A DNA stretch of 64,000 nucleotides from LMUY01 sp965199105 (GTDB taxonomy: Bacteria; Pseudomonadota; Alphaproteobacteria; Acetobacterales; Acetobacteraceae). The notes under the pieces were generated by a model. That model made no database searches, was not told the origin of the DNA, and saw only the letters and a list, made by a program, of their open reading frames with translations. The stretch covers positions 2,604,001 to 2,668,000 of the forward strand of contig CBDAQO010000002.1 in NCBI GenBank assembly GCA_965199105.1, read 5' to 3'. This document shows positions 41,530 to 49,699 of this stretch, one piece after another (the first letter of the stretch is position 1; each line of letters starts with the position of its first letter). A program made the translations under genes and the position numbers.

Positions 41530-43046
41530 TCGATTGGCAGCGTGACGGGGATGCTCACGCCACGCACCAGCGGCAACGCCAACAGCACCGGCATGCCGAG
41601 CAGGCGCTCCGCCCCGTCCTCCGTCACTACCGTGTTGTTGGTGACGATGGCGAGCACCAGCACGCTGCCGCCGGCCAGCATTCCGAGCAGGATGCCGGCG
41701 GCCACGAAGATCAGCTTCCTTGGCTTGGCCGGTGCGTCGGGCGACTGCGCGGGGGCCACTTGCACCACGCTCACCTGGCGCGCCTGGTCCATCTGTTCCT
41801 GCATGCGGGCGCGGCCGAATCGGGTTTGCGTGATGCGCAACGTGTCGTTCAAGGCGTCCACGCGGGTGGCGAGGGTGCGCAGTCGCAGGTCGGCCGTCTC
41901 CAGCCGCTGCAACTCGGCGCCGAGCGAGGCCACCAGCGCTTCGTAGCGGCTCTGCTCCGCCTCGAGCGGCGCCAGTTGCGCCCGGTCCATCACGAGCTCG
42001 CTGTCGATCTGCTGCGTCACCGAGGAGGGCGAGGTGGTGACGTTGATGCGGTCGCGCGCTGCGTCGGTGCGGTGCTCGAGCGAGGCGATCTGCTCGCGCA
42101 CGCTCTGCAGCTCGGGGTAGCCGGGGCCATAATGCGTCGCCATCTTGGCTTCGGCGGCGCGCAAATCCACCAGGGTCTGCTGCGCATGCGACACCTCGTC
42201 GCTCGGCACGCTGTTGGTGGTGCGCATGGTGCGGGGCATGCTGCCGCGGTTGTCCGACAGGGTGCGCAGGCGCGCGCGCATGGTGGCGGCCATATCCACC
42301 ACGCTTTGCAGGTGCGACTCCGCGGCGACCCGCTGGCTGATCAGGGCGCCGCGTTGCGCGTTGATGTCGTAGATGTGGTTGTCCAGCTTGATCCGCGTGC
42401 GGTCGGCCTCGAGGCGGCTGATGTCGGCGAGATTCTGGTTCACCGCATCGCCCAGGCTTTCCGAGCGGCTGCCGGCAAACACCTCGGCATGAGTGTCGAT
42501 GTAAGTGCTGATCAGCGTGTTCAGCACGCGTTCGGCCTGCGCGGGGGTGCTGCCGGCGAAGCTCACGCTGATGACGTTGGAGAGCTTCACCGGCTCGACC
42601 GTGAGGTCCTTGGTGAACTTGTCGATGGCGGCGTCATCGATGGTGCCGAACCAGGGCGGGCTGGCGAGCAGGCTGGGGTAGAGTTCGGCCAATCCTACGG
42701 CCTTGATCGCCGCCTTGATCACCGAGCGGCTGGTGAGCAGCTCGATTTCGGAGTTGATGCCTTCCTGCTTGGTGGAGGTGGGTGCACTGAGCGCGCTGCC
42801 GGTGCCGTCCTCGGCCAGGTATTCGCGGCCGTTCTTCACCACGATGTCGCTTTGCGCCACGTATTTCGGCGGCAGCACCACCAGCAGCAGGATCATCAGC
42901 GCCACCGGCGCGAGCAGTGCGATCCAGGCGCGGCGTTGGTGGCGCAGCGCGATGGCCACCATCTCGGGCAGGCCCATGCCGGGCACCATGCCGAACCGCG
43001 GCAGCGCGATCGGCTCGTCGCCCAGGGCCGGGGCTTGTGCGGCCAT
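41526..43046 (-). CDS. Wzz/GumC-type polysaccharide co-polymerase
   Basis: The 506-residue protein has a first membrane helix (about 41-60, IALLAPVALMILLLVVLPP), a large periplasmic region with long coiled-coil helices (about 200-420), and a second helix (about 445-470). It lacks a fused kinase domain. In Wzy-dependent systems this protein sets chain length and links the polymerase to the export channel. I prefer the ATG at 43046 (AGAGG eight bases upstream) over the GTG at 43049; both overlap the ATPase gene's stop. Confidence 0.9.
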   Translation of the reverse strand: MAAQAPALGDEPIALPRFGMVPGMGLPEMVAIALRHQRRAWIALLAPVALMILLLVVLPPKYVAQSDIVVKNGREYLAEDGTGSALSAPTSTKQEGINSEIELLTSRSVIKAAIKAVGLAELYPSLLASPPWFGTIDDAAIDKFTKDLTVEPVKLSNVISVSFAGSTPAQAERVLNTLISTYIDTHAEVFAGSRSESLGDAVNQNLADISRLEADRTRIKLDNHIYDINAQRGALISQRVAAESHLQSVVDMAATMRARLRTLSDNRGSMPRTMRTTNSVPSDEVSHAQQTLVDLRAAEAKMATHYGPGYPELQSVREQIASLEHRTDAARDRINVTTSPSSVTQQIDSELVMDRAQLAPLEAEQSRYEALVASLGAELQRLETADLRLRTLATRVDALNDTLRITQTRFGRARMQEQMDQARQVSVVQVAPAQSPDAPAKPRKLIFVAAGILLGMLAGGSVLVLAIVTNNTVVTEDGAERLLGMPVLLALPLVRGVSIPVTLPIE

Positions 43047-43675
43047 CACAGCAACCTCTGCAGCATTCGAGGCACCCGGCGTTGGCGTTTGTTCAGCACC
43101 GCCCCCATGGTGATCGCGCCCACCTGGTCCAACACGTCACGCGCGCGGCGAATTTCCGACAGCTTGGTGCGCTCGGCTTCCACCACTAGCAGCGTGCCAT
43201 CGGCGACCGAGGCCAGCACGGCCGTGTCGCGCGCCACCAGCACGGGCGAGCAGTCGACGATGATGAGCGTGTATTCCGAGCGCAACCAACCGTAGAGCTT
43301 GCGCATCGTTTCCACCCGTGGCGCGGTGCGGCGGGCGCCGGACAGTGTGCCGAGTGCGACGTCGGCCGAGTTGAGCCGTCCGCGTCGCAGCACCGGCTCT
43401 TCCGAGCGCTCGAACGCGTCGAGCAGCGCGGTGGGCGCTGGTAAGCCGGGCTCGGCGGGGCAGCCGTCGATCAGCGCCACCCGGCACCATGGCGCGCGCG
43501 CGGCGGCGGCGGCGAGTTCGCGCGCAACCGTCGTGGTGCCCTCGCCGTGCTGCGCCGCGGTGACGTGCAGCACCACCGCGCGCTGGTCGTCGATCATCAT
43601 GGACACGGCGCCGAGCAGCGAGCCGAGTTCCGGCCGCACGGTTTCGGCTTGGTAGCTGGCGATGCTGACGTCCAT
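43046..43675 (-). CDS. CpsD/CapB-like P-loop protein with degenerate Walker A
   Basis: The 209-residue protein is the cytoplasmic partner usually paired with Wzz-like proteins. Its P-loop reads AQHGEGTTTVARELA (residues 44-49 GEGTTT), so the Walker A Lys is replaced by Thr; the Walker A' strand reads ALIDGCPAEPG in place of LIDxDxRxP. Walker B (TLIIVDCSPVL) is kept. The C-terminus (NKRQRRVPRMLQRLL) has no Tyr cluster, so tyrosine autokinase activity is unlikely. A GGGAGG precedes the ATG at 43675. Confidence 0.85.
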   Translation of the reverse strand: MDVSIASYQAETVRPELGSLLGAVSMMIDDQRAVVLHVTAAQHGEGTTTVARELAAAAARAPWCRVALIDGCPAEPGLPAPTALLDAFERSEEPVLRRGRLNSADVALGTLSGARRTAPRVETMRKLYGWLRSEYTLIIVDCSPVLVARDTAVLASVADGTLLVVEAERTKLSEIRRARDVLDQVGAITMGAVLNKRQRRVPRMLQRLL

Positions 43676-43700
43676 GCTGCGATGCCTCCCTAATGCCCGA

Positions 43701-45020
43701 CTACCAGCAGATGCCCTCGTAATGCGGCGTGTTGGCCAAGGCCGCGGCGCCGGACGCAAGATCGAGCACGCGGTGGTTGGGCCGCGTGCGCTTGGCCAGG
43801 CCACCGAAGGCCGCGCTGTTATGCCCCACCACCACCGTCTCGCCATGCTCGAGCGCTTCGTCCAGCGAGTTCACCAGCAGGCTGCCGACATGGGGCAGGG
43901 CGGTGAGGATGAACTGGCGGTTGCGGCCCATAATGTCGTCGTAGGCGAAGTTGGGGTCGTAGATGCGCAGCTCGAAGCCCTTGCCGATCAGCCGCTCGGC
44001 AAGTTCCACCAGCGCGCTATCCCGCAGGTCATCGGTGCCGGGCTTGAAGGTCAGGCCTAAGAGCGCCACGCGGCGGCTGCCGAACGCGGCCACCCGGTCA
44101 ACCGCGCGGGAGACGTGCGCGGCGTTGGAGGGCAGCAGCGCCTGCAGCACGTCGGCCTTCACGTTCAGGCCTTGGGCATGGGCACACAGCGCCTTCACGT
44201 CCTTCGGTAGGCAGGAGCCGCCGAACGCGAAGCCGGGCCGCATGTAGGCCTTGGAGATGTTGAGCTTGGTGTCCGAACACAGGATGTCCATCACCTTGCG
44301 GCCGTCGATGCCGGACTGCTTGCAGATCGCGCCGACCTCGTTGGCGAAGGCGATCTTGAGCGCGTGGAACGCATTGTTGGTAAACTTGATCGCCTCGGCG
44401 GTACGAAAGTCGCACGGGAACACGGTGCCGCCGTTGCCGTCGTTCAGCGCGCGCAGCACGTCGAGGGTGGTGTCGTCGATGGCGCCGAGCACGACGGTGG
44501 CCGGGCGGTTGAAGTCGTCCACGCCCTGTCCCTCGCGTAGGAACTCCGGCATGTAGCCGAGGCCGAAGCCTTCGCCTGCCGTCATGCCGGACATGCGTTC
44601 TAGCATCGGCTGCACCACCAGGTCCATCGTGCCGGGCAGCACGGTGGAGCGGATCACCACGGTGCGGCGGCGGCCGTCGTTGGCGCCGGCGATGCGGCGG
44701 CCGAGATCCTCCGCGACGCCGACGATATAGCTTAGGTCCAGCCTATCGTTGCTCAGCCCCGGCGTGCCGACGCAGACGAAGATGACGTCGCTGGCGGCAA
44801 ACGCGTCCGCGCTGTTGGTGGTGGCGCGCAGGCGGCCGCTGGCCACGCCCTCGGCGATCAGGCCCGCCAGCCCCGGCTCGGCCAGCGGGGAGCGCCCGGC
44901 GTTCAGCGTCTCCACCTTGGCCGGGTTCACGTCCACCGCCACCACGGTGTGCCCGGCGGCGGACATGCAGCCTGCCACCACGGCGCCGACATAGCCTATT
45001 CCGTAGATCGCGATCTGCAT
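43701..45020 (-). CDS. algD: AlgD-like GDP-mannose/UDP-sugar 6-dehydrogenase
   Basis: The 439-residue protein has the Rossmann start IAIYGIGYVGAVVAGCMSAAG, the catalytic Cys270 in RPGFAFGGSCLPKDVKAL and the second Rossmann GLTFKPGTDDLRDSALVELA. Length and the C-terminal EGICW match AlgD of Pseudomonas closely, favouring GDP-mannose 6-dehydrogenase (making GDP-mannuronate) over UDP-glucose dehydrogenase. Either way it supplies a uronic acid donor. No other alginate genes (alg8, alg44) are present, so the polymer is not classic alginate. Confidence 0.85.
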   Translation of the reverse strand: MQIAIYGIGYVGAVVAGCMSAAGHTVVAVDVNPAKVETLNAGRSPLAEPGLAGLIAEGVASGRLRATTNSADAFAASDVIFVCVGTPGLSNDRLDLSYIVGVAEDLGRRIAGANDGRRRTVVIRSTVLPGTMDLVVQPMLERMSGMTAGEGFGLGYMPEFLREGQGVDDFNRPATVVLGAIDDTTLDVLRALNDGNGGTVFPCDFRTAEAIKFTNNAFHALKIAFANEVGAICKQSGIDGRKVMDILCSDTKLNISKAYMRPGFAFGGSCLPKDVKALCAHAQGLNVKADVLQALLPSNAAHVSRAVDRVAAFGSRRVALLGLTFKPGTDDLRDSALVELAERLIGKGFELRIYDPNFAYDDIMGRNRQFILTALPHVGSLLVNSLDEALEHGETVVVGHNSAAFGGLAKRTRPNHRVLDLASGAAALANTPHYEGICW

Positions 45021-45044
45021 GGCGGCGGTCCTTTTGTCGGTGCG

Positions 45045-46142
45045 CTAGGTGAGCTTGCGCGCGGGTGCGGCGCGCAGGGCGGCGACGATGGCGTCCAAGG
45101 CAGGCTTGGGCCGGAACTGATCGTCATACGGCAGAGGGCGTGCGGGCAGGCCGTCGGCGCGGCGGTAGCTTGGGTCACTGGTGGCGACCAGCCAGGTATA
45201 GCGGTCGGATAGGCCCCAAACGACGAGTTGCGCCACCGCCGGCTCGTCCAGCGCCACGTCCAGGAAGGCCTTGTACATGGCGGCCACCGCGGCATCGCGC
45301 TGCGCGATGGTCCCCGAGACGGGGATGTCGGAGACGTCCATCTCGGTGATCAGGATGCGCAGGCCGCGCGCGGCGATGTCGTGCAGGAAGCGGCGGTAGA
45401 GCGCCGGGTCGAAGCGCGAGCCGTCGAGCTTGAGATGGGATTGCAGGCCCACGGCGGTGATCGGCGCGCCGGCGCGCTGCAGCCGGTCCAGCAGGTGCGC
45501 GAGCGCGGTGCGCCGGGCGCCGTCATAGGCGTTGTCCATCTCGAGATGGGTGTCGTTGTAGGTGAGCAGTGCGCCGCTGTTGGCGGCCGCCGCAGTGTGG
45601 AACGCGGTCGCGATGAAGTCCTGCCCCAACTTGCTAACCAAGGCGGAGCGCCGCATGCCGAGCACGTCGCCACCGGCCGCGTCGATCTCCTCGTTCACCA
45701 CGTTCCAACTGAACGTCTGGCCGTTGTAGTGCTGCACCATGTTGGTGATGTGCTGGTCCACGGCGCGCTGTGCTTGGTCGGCGTCGGCCAGGGCGAACCA
45801 GGCGGGCAGGTTCTGATACCAGAGCAGGTGGCCGCCGGTGAGCTGCATGCCGTGCTGGCGGGCGAACGCGATGTTGGGGTCTTCCCACACCGGTTCGGCC
45901 GCCCCCACCGGCCCGGCGACGCGGCGCCAGCCCAGGTTGGGCGCGAACACGTCGCATTGGGCGGCCACCAATTGGGCGTAGGCGGGCGGTGCGGTGCTGA
46001 CGATCACGTCGCTGTCCGTGCCGAAGCGCAGGCCGGCGCGGGCGGCGAGGTCCTGCAGCCGCGCCAGCTCGGCCGCTTGGGTGCGGGCGGCCAAGGCGGC
46101 GGCGCTGCCGAGCACGGCGCGGCGGGAGAGCGCCGGGCGCAT
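45045..46142 (-). CDS. GH10 endo-beta-1,4-xylanase-like enzyme
   Basis: The 365-residue protein has the GH10 barrel with GGHLLWYQNLPAWF (xylose-binding), acid/base Glu151 in WNVVNEEI and nucleophile Glu267 in ILITEMDVSD, plus VWGLSDRYTW near the C-terminus. The N-terminus SRRAVLGSAAALAA is a twin-arginine-type signal, so it is probably exported folded by TatBC. It lies within the polysaccharide operon, with its ATG overlapping the sugar transferase stop, which suggests that it trims or turns over the polymer rather than plant xylan. Confidence 0.9.
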   Translation of the reverse strand: MRPALSRRAVLGSAAALAARTQAAELARLQDLAARAGLRFGTDSDVIVSTAPPAYAQLVAAQCDVFAPNLGWRRVAGPVGAAEPVWEDPNIAFARQHGMQLTGGHLLWYQNLPAWFALADADQAQRAVDQHITNMVQHYNGQTFSWNVVNEEIDAAGGDVLGMRRSALVSKLGQDFIATAFHTAAAANSGALLTYNDTHLEMDNAYDGARRTALAHLLDRLQRAGAPITAVGLQSHLKLDGSRFDPALYRRFLHDIAARGLRILITEMDVSDIPVSGTIAQRDAAVAAMYKAFLDVALDEPAVAQLVVWGLSDRYTWLVATSDPSYRRADGLPARPLPYDDQFRPKPALDAIVAALRAAPARKLT

Positions 46143-46972
46143 CAGAACGCGCGGTCCCGGTCGAGCAGGATGCGGATGGGAGTGAGCGCCAGGATCTTCA
46201 CGTCGAGTAGGAAGCGCCTATGTTCAACGTAATACAGGTCGTGTTCGACCCGGCGGCAGAGTTGCTGCGCCGTCTCTGTGGCGCCGCGGTGGCCGTTCAC
46301 CTGTGCCCAGCCGGTGATGCCGGGCTTCACGCAGTGCCGCGCGCTGTAGTTGGGCACCAGGTCTTCGCACAGCCGGCCTTCGGTGCGCATCGCGACCGGA
46401 TGCGGGCGGGGGCCCACCAGCGACATCGTGCCGTTCAGCACGTTGAATAGTTGCGGCAGCTCGTCCAGGCTGGTCTTGCGCAGGAAGGCGCCGATGCGGG
46501 TGATGCGGGCATCGTTGCGCCGGGTCTGCATCTGGCCGTTGCTGCTTTGCGCGTTGGCCGACCAGGTCATGGTGCGGAACTTGAATACGGTGAACTCGCG
46601 ATGGCCAAGCCCGTGGCGGCGCTGGCGGAAGATCACCGGCCCGCGGCTGTCGAGTCGGATGGCCGCGGCGATGACCAGGAGCAAGGGGAGCAGCAGCAGG
46701 ACGGCGAGGGCGGCGCCGAGATGGTCGAACGCCGCCTTGGTGGTCTGGGGCGCGGCGCTGGCGACCTGGCGGGCACGGGGCGGGGCGACCGCGGCGCCGG
46801 CCCGGTGAGTGAGGCTGGCGGCGGTCAGGCGGTAGCTGTGCACGGTGCTGCGCAGGCGCGGCCGCCACGTGGTGCGGGAGCGCGGGGCAGGGGTGCCGAA
46901 AGCGTCGGTCGTCATGGGCGGCACCGTCGGCGGAGCGTCGGCTGGAAGCTGATCCGTCGTCCCATGGGCCAC
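46142..46972 (-). CDS. Undecaprenyl-phosphate sugar phosphotransferase (WcaJ-type, short form)
   Basis: The 276-residue protein has one membrane helix (about 86-108) and the bacterial sugar transferase domain with VFKFRTMTWSANA, DELPQLFNVL, MSLVGPRPHPV and KPGITGWAQVNG. It starts repeat-unit synthesis by putting the first sugar-phosphate on the lipid carrier. It lacks the multi-helix N-terminal half of WbaP/WcaJ, like PglC-type or short forms. Start uncertain: GTG at 46972 or ATG at 46915; neither has a good ribosome site. It is the first gene of the operon. Confidence 0.88.
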   Translation of the reverse strand: MAHGTTDQLPADAPPTVPPMTTDAFGTPAPRSRTTWRPRLRSTVHSYRLTAASLTHRAGAAVAPPRARQVASAAPQTTKAAFDHLGAALAVLLLLPLLLVIAAAIRLDSRGPVIFRQRRHGLGHREFTVFKFRTMTWSANAQSSNGQMQTRRNDARITRIGAFLRKTSLDELPQLFNVLNGTMSLVGPRPHPVAMRTEGRLCEDLVPNYSARHCVKPGITGWAQVNGHRGATETAQQLCRRVEHDLYYVEHRRFLLDVKILALTPIRILLDRDRAF

Positions 46973-46999
46973 CTAACGCAAACGTGAACAATGAGGATT

Positions 47000-47028
47000 T
47001 GGATACGATCGTATGGAAACCGCGTCAA
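47000..47028 (-). promoter_or_regulatory. Promoter and palindromic operator of the polysaccharide operon
   Basis: Read on the minus strand, TTGACG (47028-47023), 17-bp spacer, TATCCA (47005-47000), 28 bp before the sugar transferase start. A perfect 12-bp palindrome ATACGATCGTAT (47003-47014) covers the -10 and the spacer, an ideal place for repression. It contains the CGATCGTAT core also found at 36313. Confidence 0.55.
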
Positions 47029-47147
47029 GCGTAAACGACTCGCTAACGGACCGACTCATTTCGTTGTATCAACGGGGCGATGCAGCAGCGTGAATGCCGC
47101 GTTTGCCGTACCGCCGGGCGCGCAAACGTGACCAACGGGGTGCCGGG

Positions 47148-47741
47148 TTAGCGGCGGAGGGACGTGGCCAGCACCGCGTTCACGTTGCGCGCCGCGATGG
47201 CAAGGACGCTTGCATCATTGGTGACCATCAAGGCAGCAGTTGCACCATCGATGAGCAGCAGCAATTGCTTCGCCAACAGGCCAGGCTCGGCAAACCCCGC
47301 GCGCTCCGCAAGGGTGGCGAGGAAGCCCAGCACGTGGCCGTGGTGCTCGGCCGCGATGTCCCGCAGCCAGCGCTCCTCTTTATCGTGCTCGGCGATGGCG
47401 TTCATGAAGGCGCATCCGTAGAAGCGGCCGCCGCCGAACCACTGCCCCAGCGCCGGTGCCACCGCGTGCAGCCGCGCCATCGGGTCCTCCCCGGCGGCGT
47501 CCACCGCGGCGAAGAAGGCGGCGCGCCAGGCGGCACCTTCCCGCGCCAGCACCTCGCGGATGAGCGCCTCCTTGGAGCCAAAGCGGCCATACAGGGCCAT
47601 CTTGGAGGCGCCGGCCACGCTCAGGATGCGGTCGATGCCGGTGGCATGGATGCCATGGCGGCAGAACAGGTCCCGCGCGGCGTCGACAATGCGCTCGTGG
47701 GCGGCGGCAGACCGGGCGGTGAGGGTTGGGGCTGAGTCCAT
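47148..47741 (-). CDS. TetR-family regulator
   Basis: The 197-residue protein has the TetR DNA-binding region (RIVDAARDLFCRHGIHATGID ... LYGRFGSKEALIREVL) with a divergent recognition helix (SVAGASKMALYGRFGS). The C-terminal domain has LLLLIDGATAALMV, typical of regulators of small detoxification operons. The ATG at 47741 is preferred over the open frame reaching 47870, which would run over the palindrome at 47838-47851. It is divergent from osmC and probably represses both. Confidence 0.85.
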   Translation of the reverse strand: MDSAPTLTARSAAAHERIVDAARDLFCRHGIHATGIDRILSVAGASKMALYGRFGSKEALIREVLAREGAAWRAAFFAAVDAAGEDPMARLHAVAPALGQWFGGGRFYGCAFMNAIAEHDKEERWLRDIAAEHHGHVLGFLATLAERAGFAEPGLLAKQLLLLIDGATAALMVTNDASVLAIAARNVNAVLATSLRR

Positions 47742-47837
47742 CACGCACTTTATGTCGCAGCCCGGCGGCGTGGCTGCAAGCGGGGCGGCTGCAAGGCTGT
47801 GGCATCGTTCTTGCTGCGCTATGATGGGTTGCGTCAG

Positions 47838-47851
47838 ACAGACCGGTCTGT
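47838..47851. promoter_or_regulatory. TetR operator between tetR-type gene and osmC
   Basis: ACAGACCGGTCTGT is a perfect 14-bp palindrome, with an outer CAGAC/GTCTG pair reaching 47858. The ACCGGT-centred form is common for TetR-family regulators of this type. It lies 48 bp before osmC and 97 bp before the regulator start. Confidence 0.65.
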
Positions 47852-47898
47852 ATGGTCTGCGGCAGCACATCGGGTGCTAGTCACAAGAGGAAGCCACC

Positions 47899-48480
47899 AT
47901 GAGCGCCACCGCAACAACGCGCCCCACCCCCGGCGAGGCCGCCACCACCGCCGGCCCGGGCGCCCTCACCGGCTGCCTGGCCCCCATCGACAAGGGCGGG
48001 CTGGACGAGCTGATCGCCAAGGGCCGCGCCAACCCGCAAGCGCTGAAGACCCTCAAGTGCCGCACCGTGGCTGAGGGCCGCTTCCGCCACCTGAACATGA
48101 TCCGCAACCTGCCGCCCTACATCGTGGACGAGCCGCCGGCGCTGCTCGGCGACGACACCGCGCCCAACCCGTCCGAGGCGTCGCTGGCGGCGCTCGGCTC
48201 CTGTCTGGCCGTGGGCATCCACGCCAACGCGGTGGCGCAGGGTATCACCATCCGCTCGCTCGAACTCGAGTTGGAGGCCGACATCAACATCACCGCCGTC
48301 TGGGGCACGGGGGACACCAGCCCGAAGCCGGTGGGCTTCGACGCGGTGCGAGTGAAGGTGAACCTGGACGCCGATGCGCCGAAGGAGCAGCTCGACGCGC
48401 TGGTGGCGCATGCGCGCACCTGGTCGCCGGTGGCAAACACCTTCAGCAAGCCAGTGCCGGTCAACTGCGACCTGGTGTAA
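47899..48480 (+). CDS. OsmC family protein
   Basis: The 193-residue protein has the OsmC core (EASLAALGSCLAVGIHANAVAQGI) with Cys102 in the position of the resolving/peroxidatic pair and a second Cys54 in LKCRTVAEG. OsmC/Ohr proteins reduce organic hydroperoxides with lipoylated partners, but YhfA-like members have no known substrate. A GAGGAA 8 bases before the ATG supports the start. It opens a three-gene operon with an acyl-CoA dehydrogenase-like enzyme and a rhodanese, controlled by the divergent TetR regulator. Confidence 0.87.
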   Translation: MSATATTRPTPGEAATTAGPGALTGCLAPIDKGGLDELIAKGRANPQALKTLKCRTVAEGRFRHLNMIRNLPPYIVDEPPALLGDDTAPNPSEASLAALGSCLAVGIHANAVAQGITIRSLELELEADINITAVWGTGDTSPKPVGFDAVRVKVNLDADAPKEQLDALVAHARTWSPVANTFSKPVPVNCDLV

Positions 48481-48532
48481 CGCCGGGTCGCGCGGCCATC
48501 TGCAGTCCATTCCCGAGCCGAAGGAAGCCAGC

Positions 48533-49669
48533 GTGAACCACTCGCTCGTCCGCCCGATCGCAGAAGCTCCCACAGCCTCCAGTGCGGCGCCGGGTGCCGC
48601 CTTGGGTCCCGCCTTGGGTGACGTGCTGGCGAGCGAGTTGGCCCCCCTGGTCGCGGAGGTGGATGCCGGGCTCTACCCCGCGCAGGCGCTGCGCCGGATG
48701 GGGGAGGCGGGGCTGTTCCGCCGCCACCTCGCGCTGGGCGGCGCGCCGGACATGCCGGCGGCCATTGCAGCGATGGCCGACGTATCGGCGGTTTGCATGT
48801 CCTCCGGCTTCTGCACGTGGTGCCAGGATGCCTGCAGCTGGTACTTGGAGAACAGTGACAACGCGGCACTGCGGGAGCGGCTGCAGCCCGGCCTGGCCGA
48901 CGGGGCGCTGCTGGGTGGCACCGGGCTGTCCAACCCGATCAAGGCGCTGTCTGGCATGGAGCGCTTCGCCCTGCGCGCCACCCGGGTCGCTGGCGGCTAC
49001 AGCGTCACCGGGGTGCTTCCCTGGGTGAGCAATTTGGGCGACGGCCATTGGTTCGGCACCATCTTCCAGGACGTCGACGACCCGGCGCACCGGTTGATGG
49101 CGATGGTGCAATGCGGCCAACCCGGCGTCGAAATCCGCCAGAGCGTGCATTTCTCCACCCTCGAGGGCACCGGCACCTACGTCGTGCGGTTCCGCCGCGC
49201 CTTTATCGCCGACGATATGCTGCTGGCCGACCCGCTGGGCGACATGGTCGGGCGCATCCGGCCCGGCTTCATTCTGCTGCAGACCGGCATGGGGCTCGGC
49301 GTCATCCGCGCCAGCATCGAGGCGATGGTGGCCGCCGATGCCACGCACGAACACACCAACCGCTATTTGCCGCGCCGCCCGGCCTACTTCGAGGCGGAGC
49401 TGGAGCGGGTCGAGGCCGAGGTGATGCGCTTGGCCGCCACGCCGCGGGACGGTTCGGCGGAGTATGTCCGTGACGTGCTGCAGGCGCGGCTGCAGGTGAG
49501 CGAGCTGACGCTGGAGGCGACGCAGGCGGCGATGCTGCACAGCGGAGCGCGCGCCTTCATCACTGGCGCGGCCGTGCAGCGCAGGCTGCGCGAGGGATAT
49601 TTCGTCGCGATGATAACGCCTTCCATCCGGCACTTGAACCAGGAAGTGAGCCGGATGGCGGCGAACTAG
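48533..49669 (+). CDS. Acyl-CoA dehydrogenase-family flavoprotein
   Basis: The 378-residue protein has the helical N-terminal domain, a central beta domain (VLPWVSNLGDGHWFGTIF ... VEIRQSVHFSTLEGTGTYVVRF) and the C-terminal helices of the acyl-CoA dehydrogenase fold. The usual catalytic Glu region is not obvious, so it could equally be a flavin-dependent monooxygenase of the DszC/SfnC type. The GTG at 48533 with AAGGAAG upstream gives the start. The rhodanese gene follows after 30 bp. Confidence 0.78.
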   Translation: MNHSLVRPIAEAPTASSAAPGAALGPALGDVLASELAPLVAEVDAGLYPAQALRRMGEAGLFRRHLALGGAPDMPAAIAAMADVSAVCMSSGFCTWCQDACSWYLENSDNAALRERLQPGLADGALLGGTGLSNPIKALSGMERFALRATRVAGGYSVTGVLPWVSNLGDGHWFGTIFQDVDDPAHRLMAMVQCGQPGVEIRQSVHFSTLEGTGTYVVRFRRAFIADDMLLADPLGDMVGRIRPGFILLQTGMGLGVIRASIEAMVAADATHEHTNRYLPRRPAYFEAELERVEAEVMRLAATPRDGSAEYVRDVLQARLQVSELTLEATQAAMLHSGARAFITGAAVQRRLREGYFVAMITPSIRHLNQEVSRMAAN

Positions 49670-49699
49670 CGTTTCCACCACCACCAAGGAGAGCGTGCT

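Noticed and set aside
43701..45020. Evidence for a classic alginate operon
   Set aside because: Only the AlgD-like enzyme is present; alg8, alg44, algK/E/G/X-type genes are missing, and a Wzx/Wzy set is present instead.
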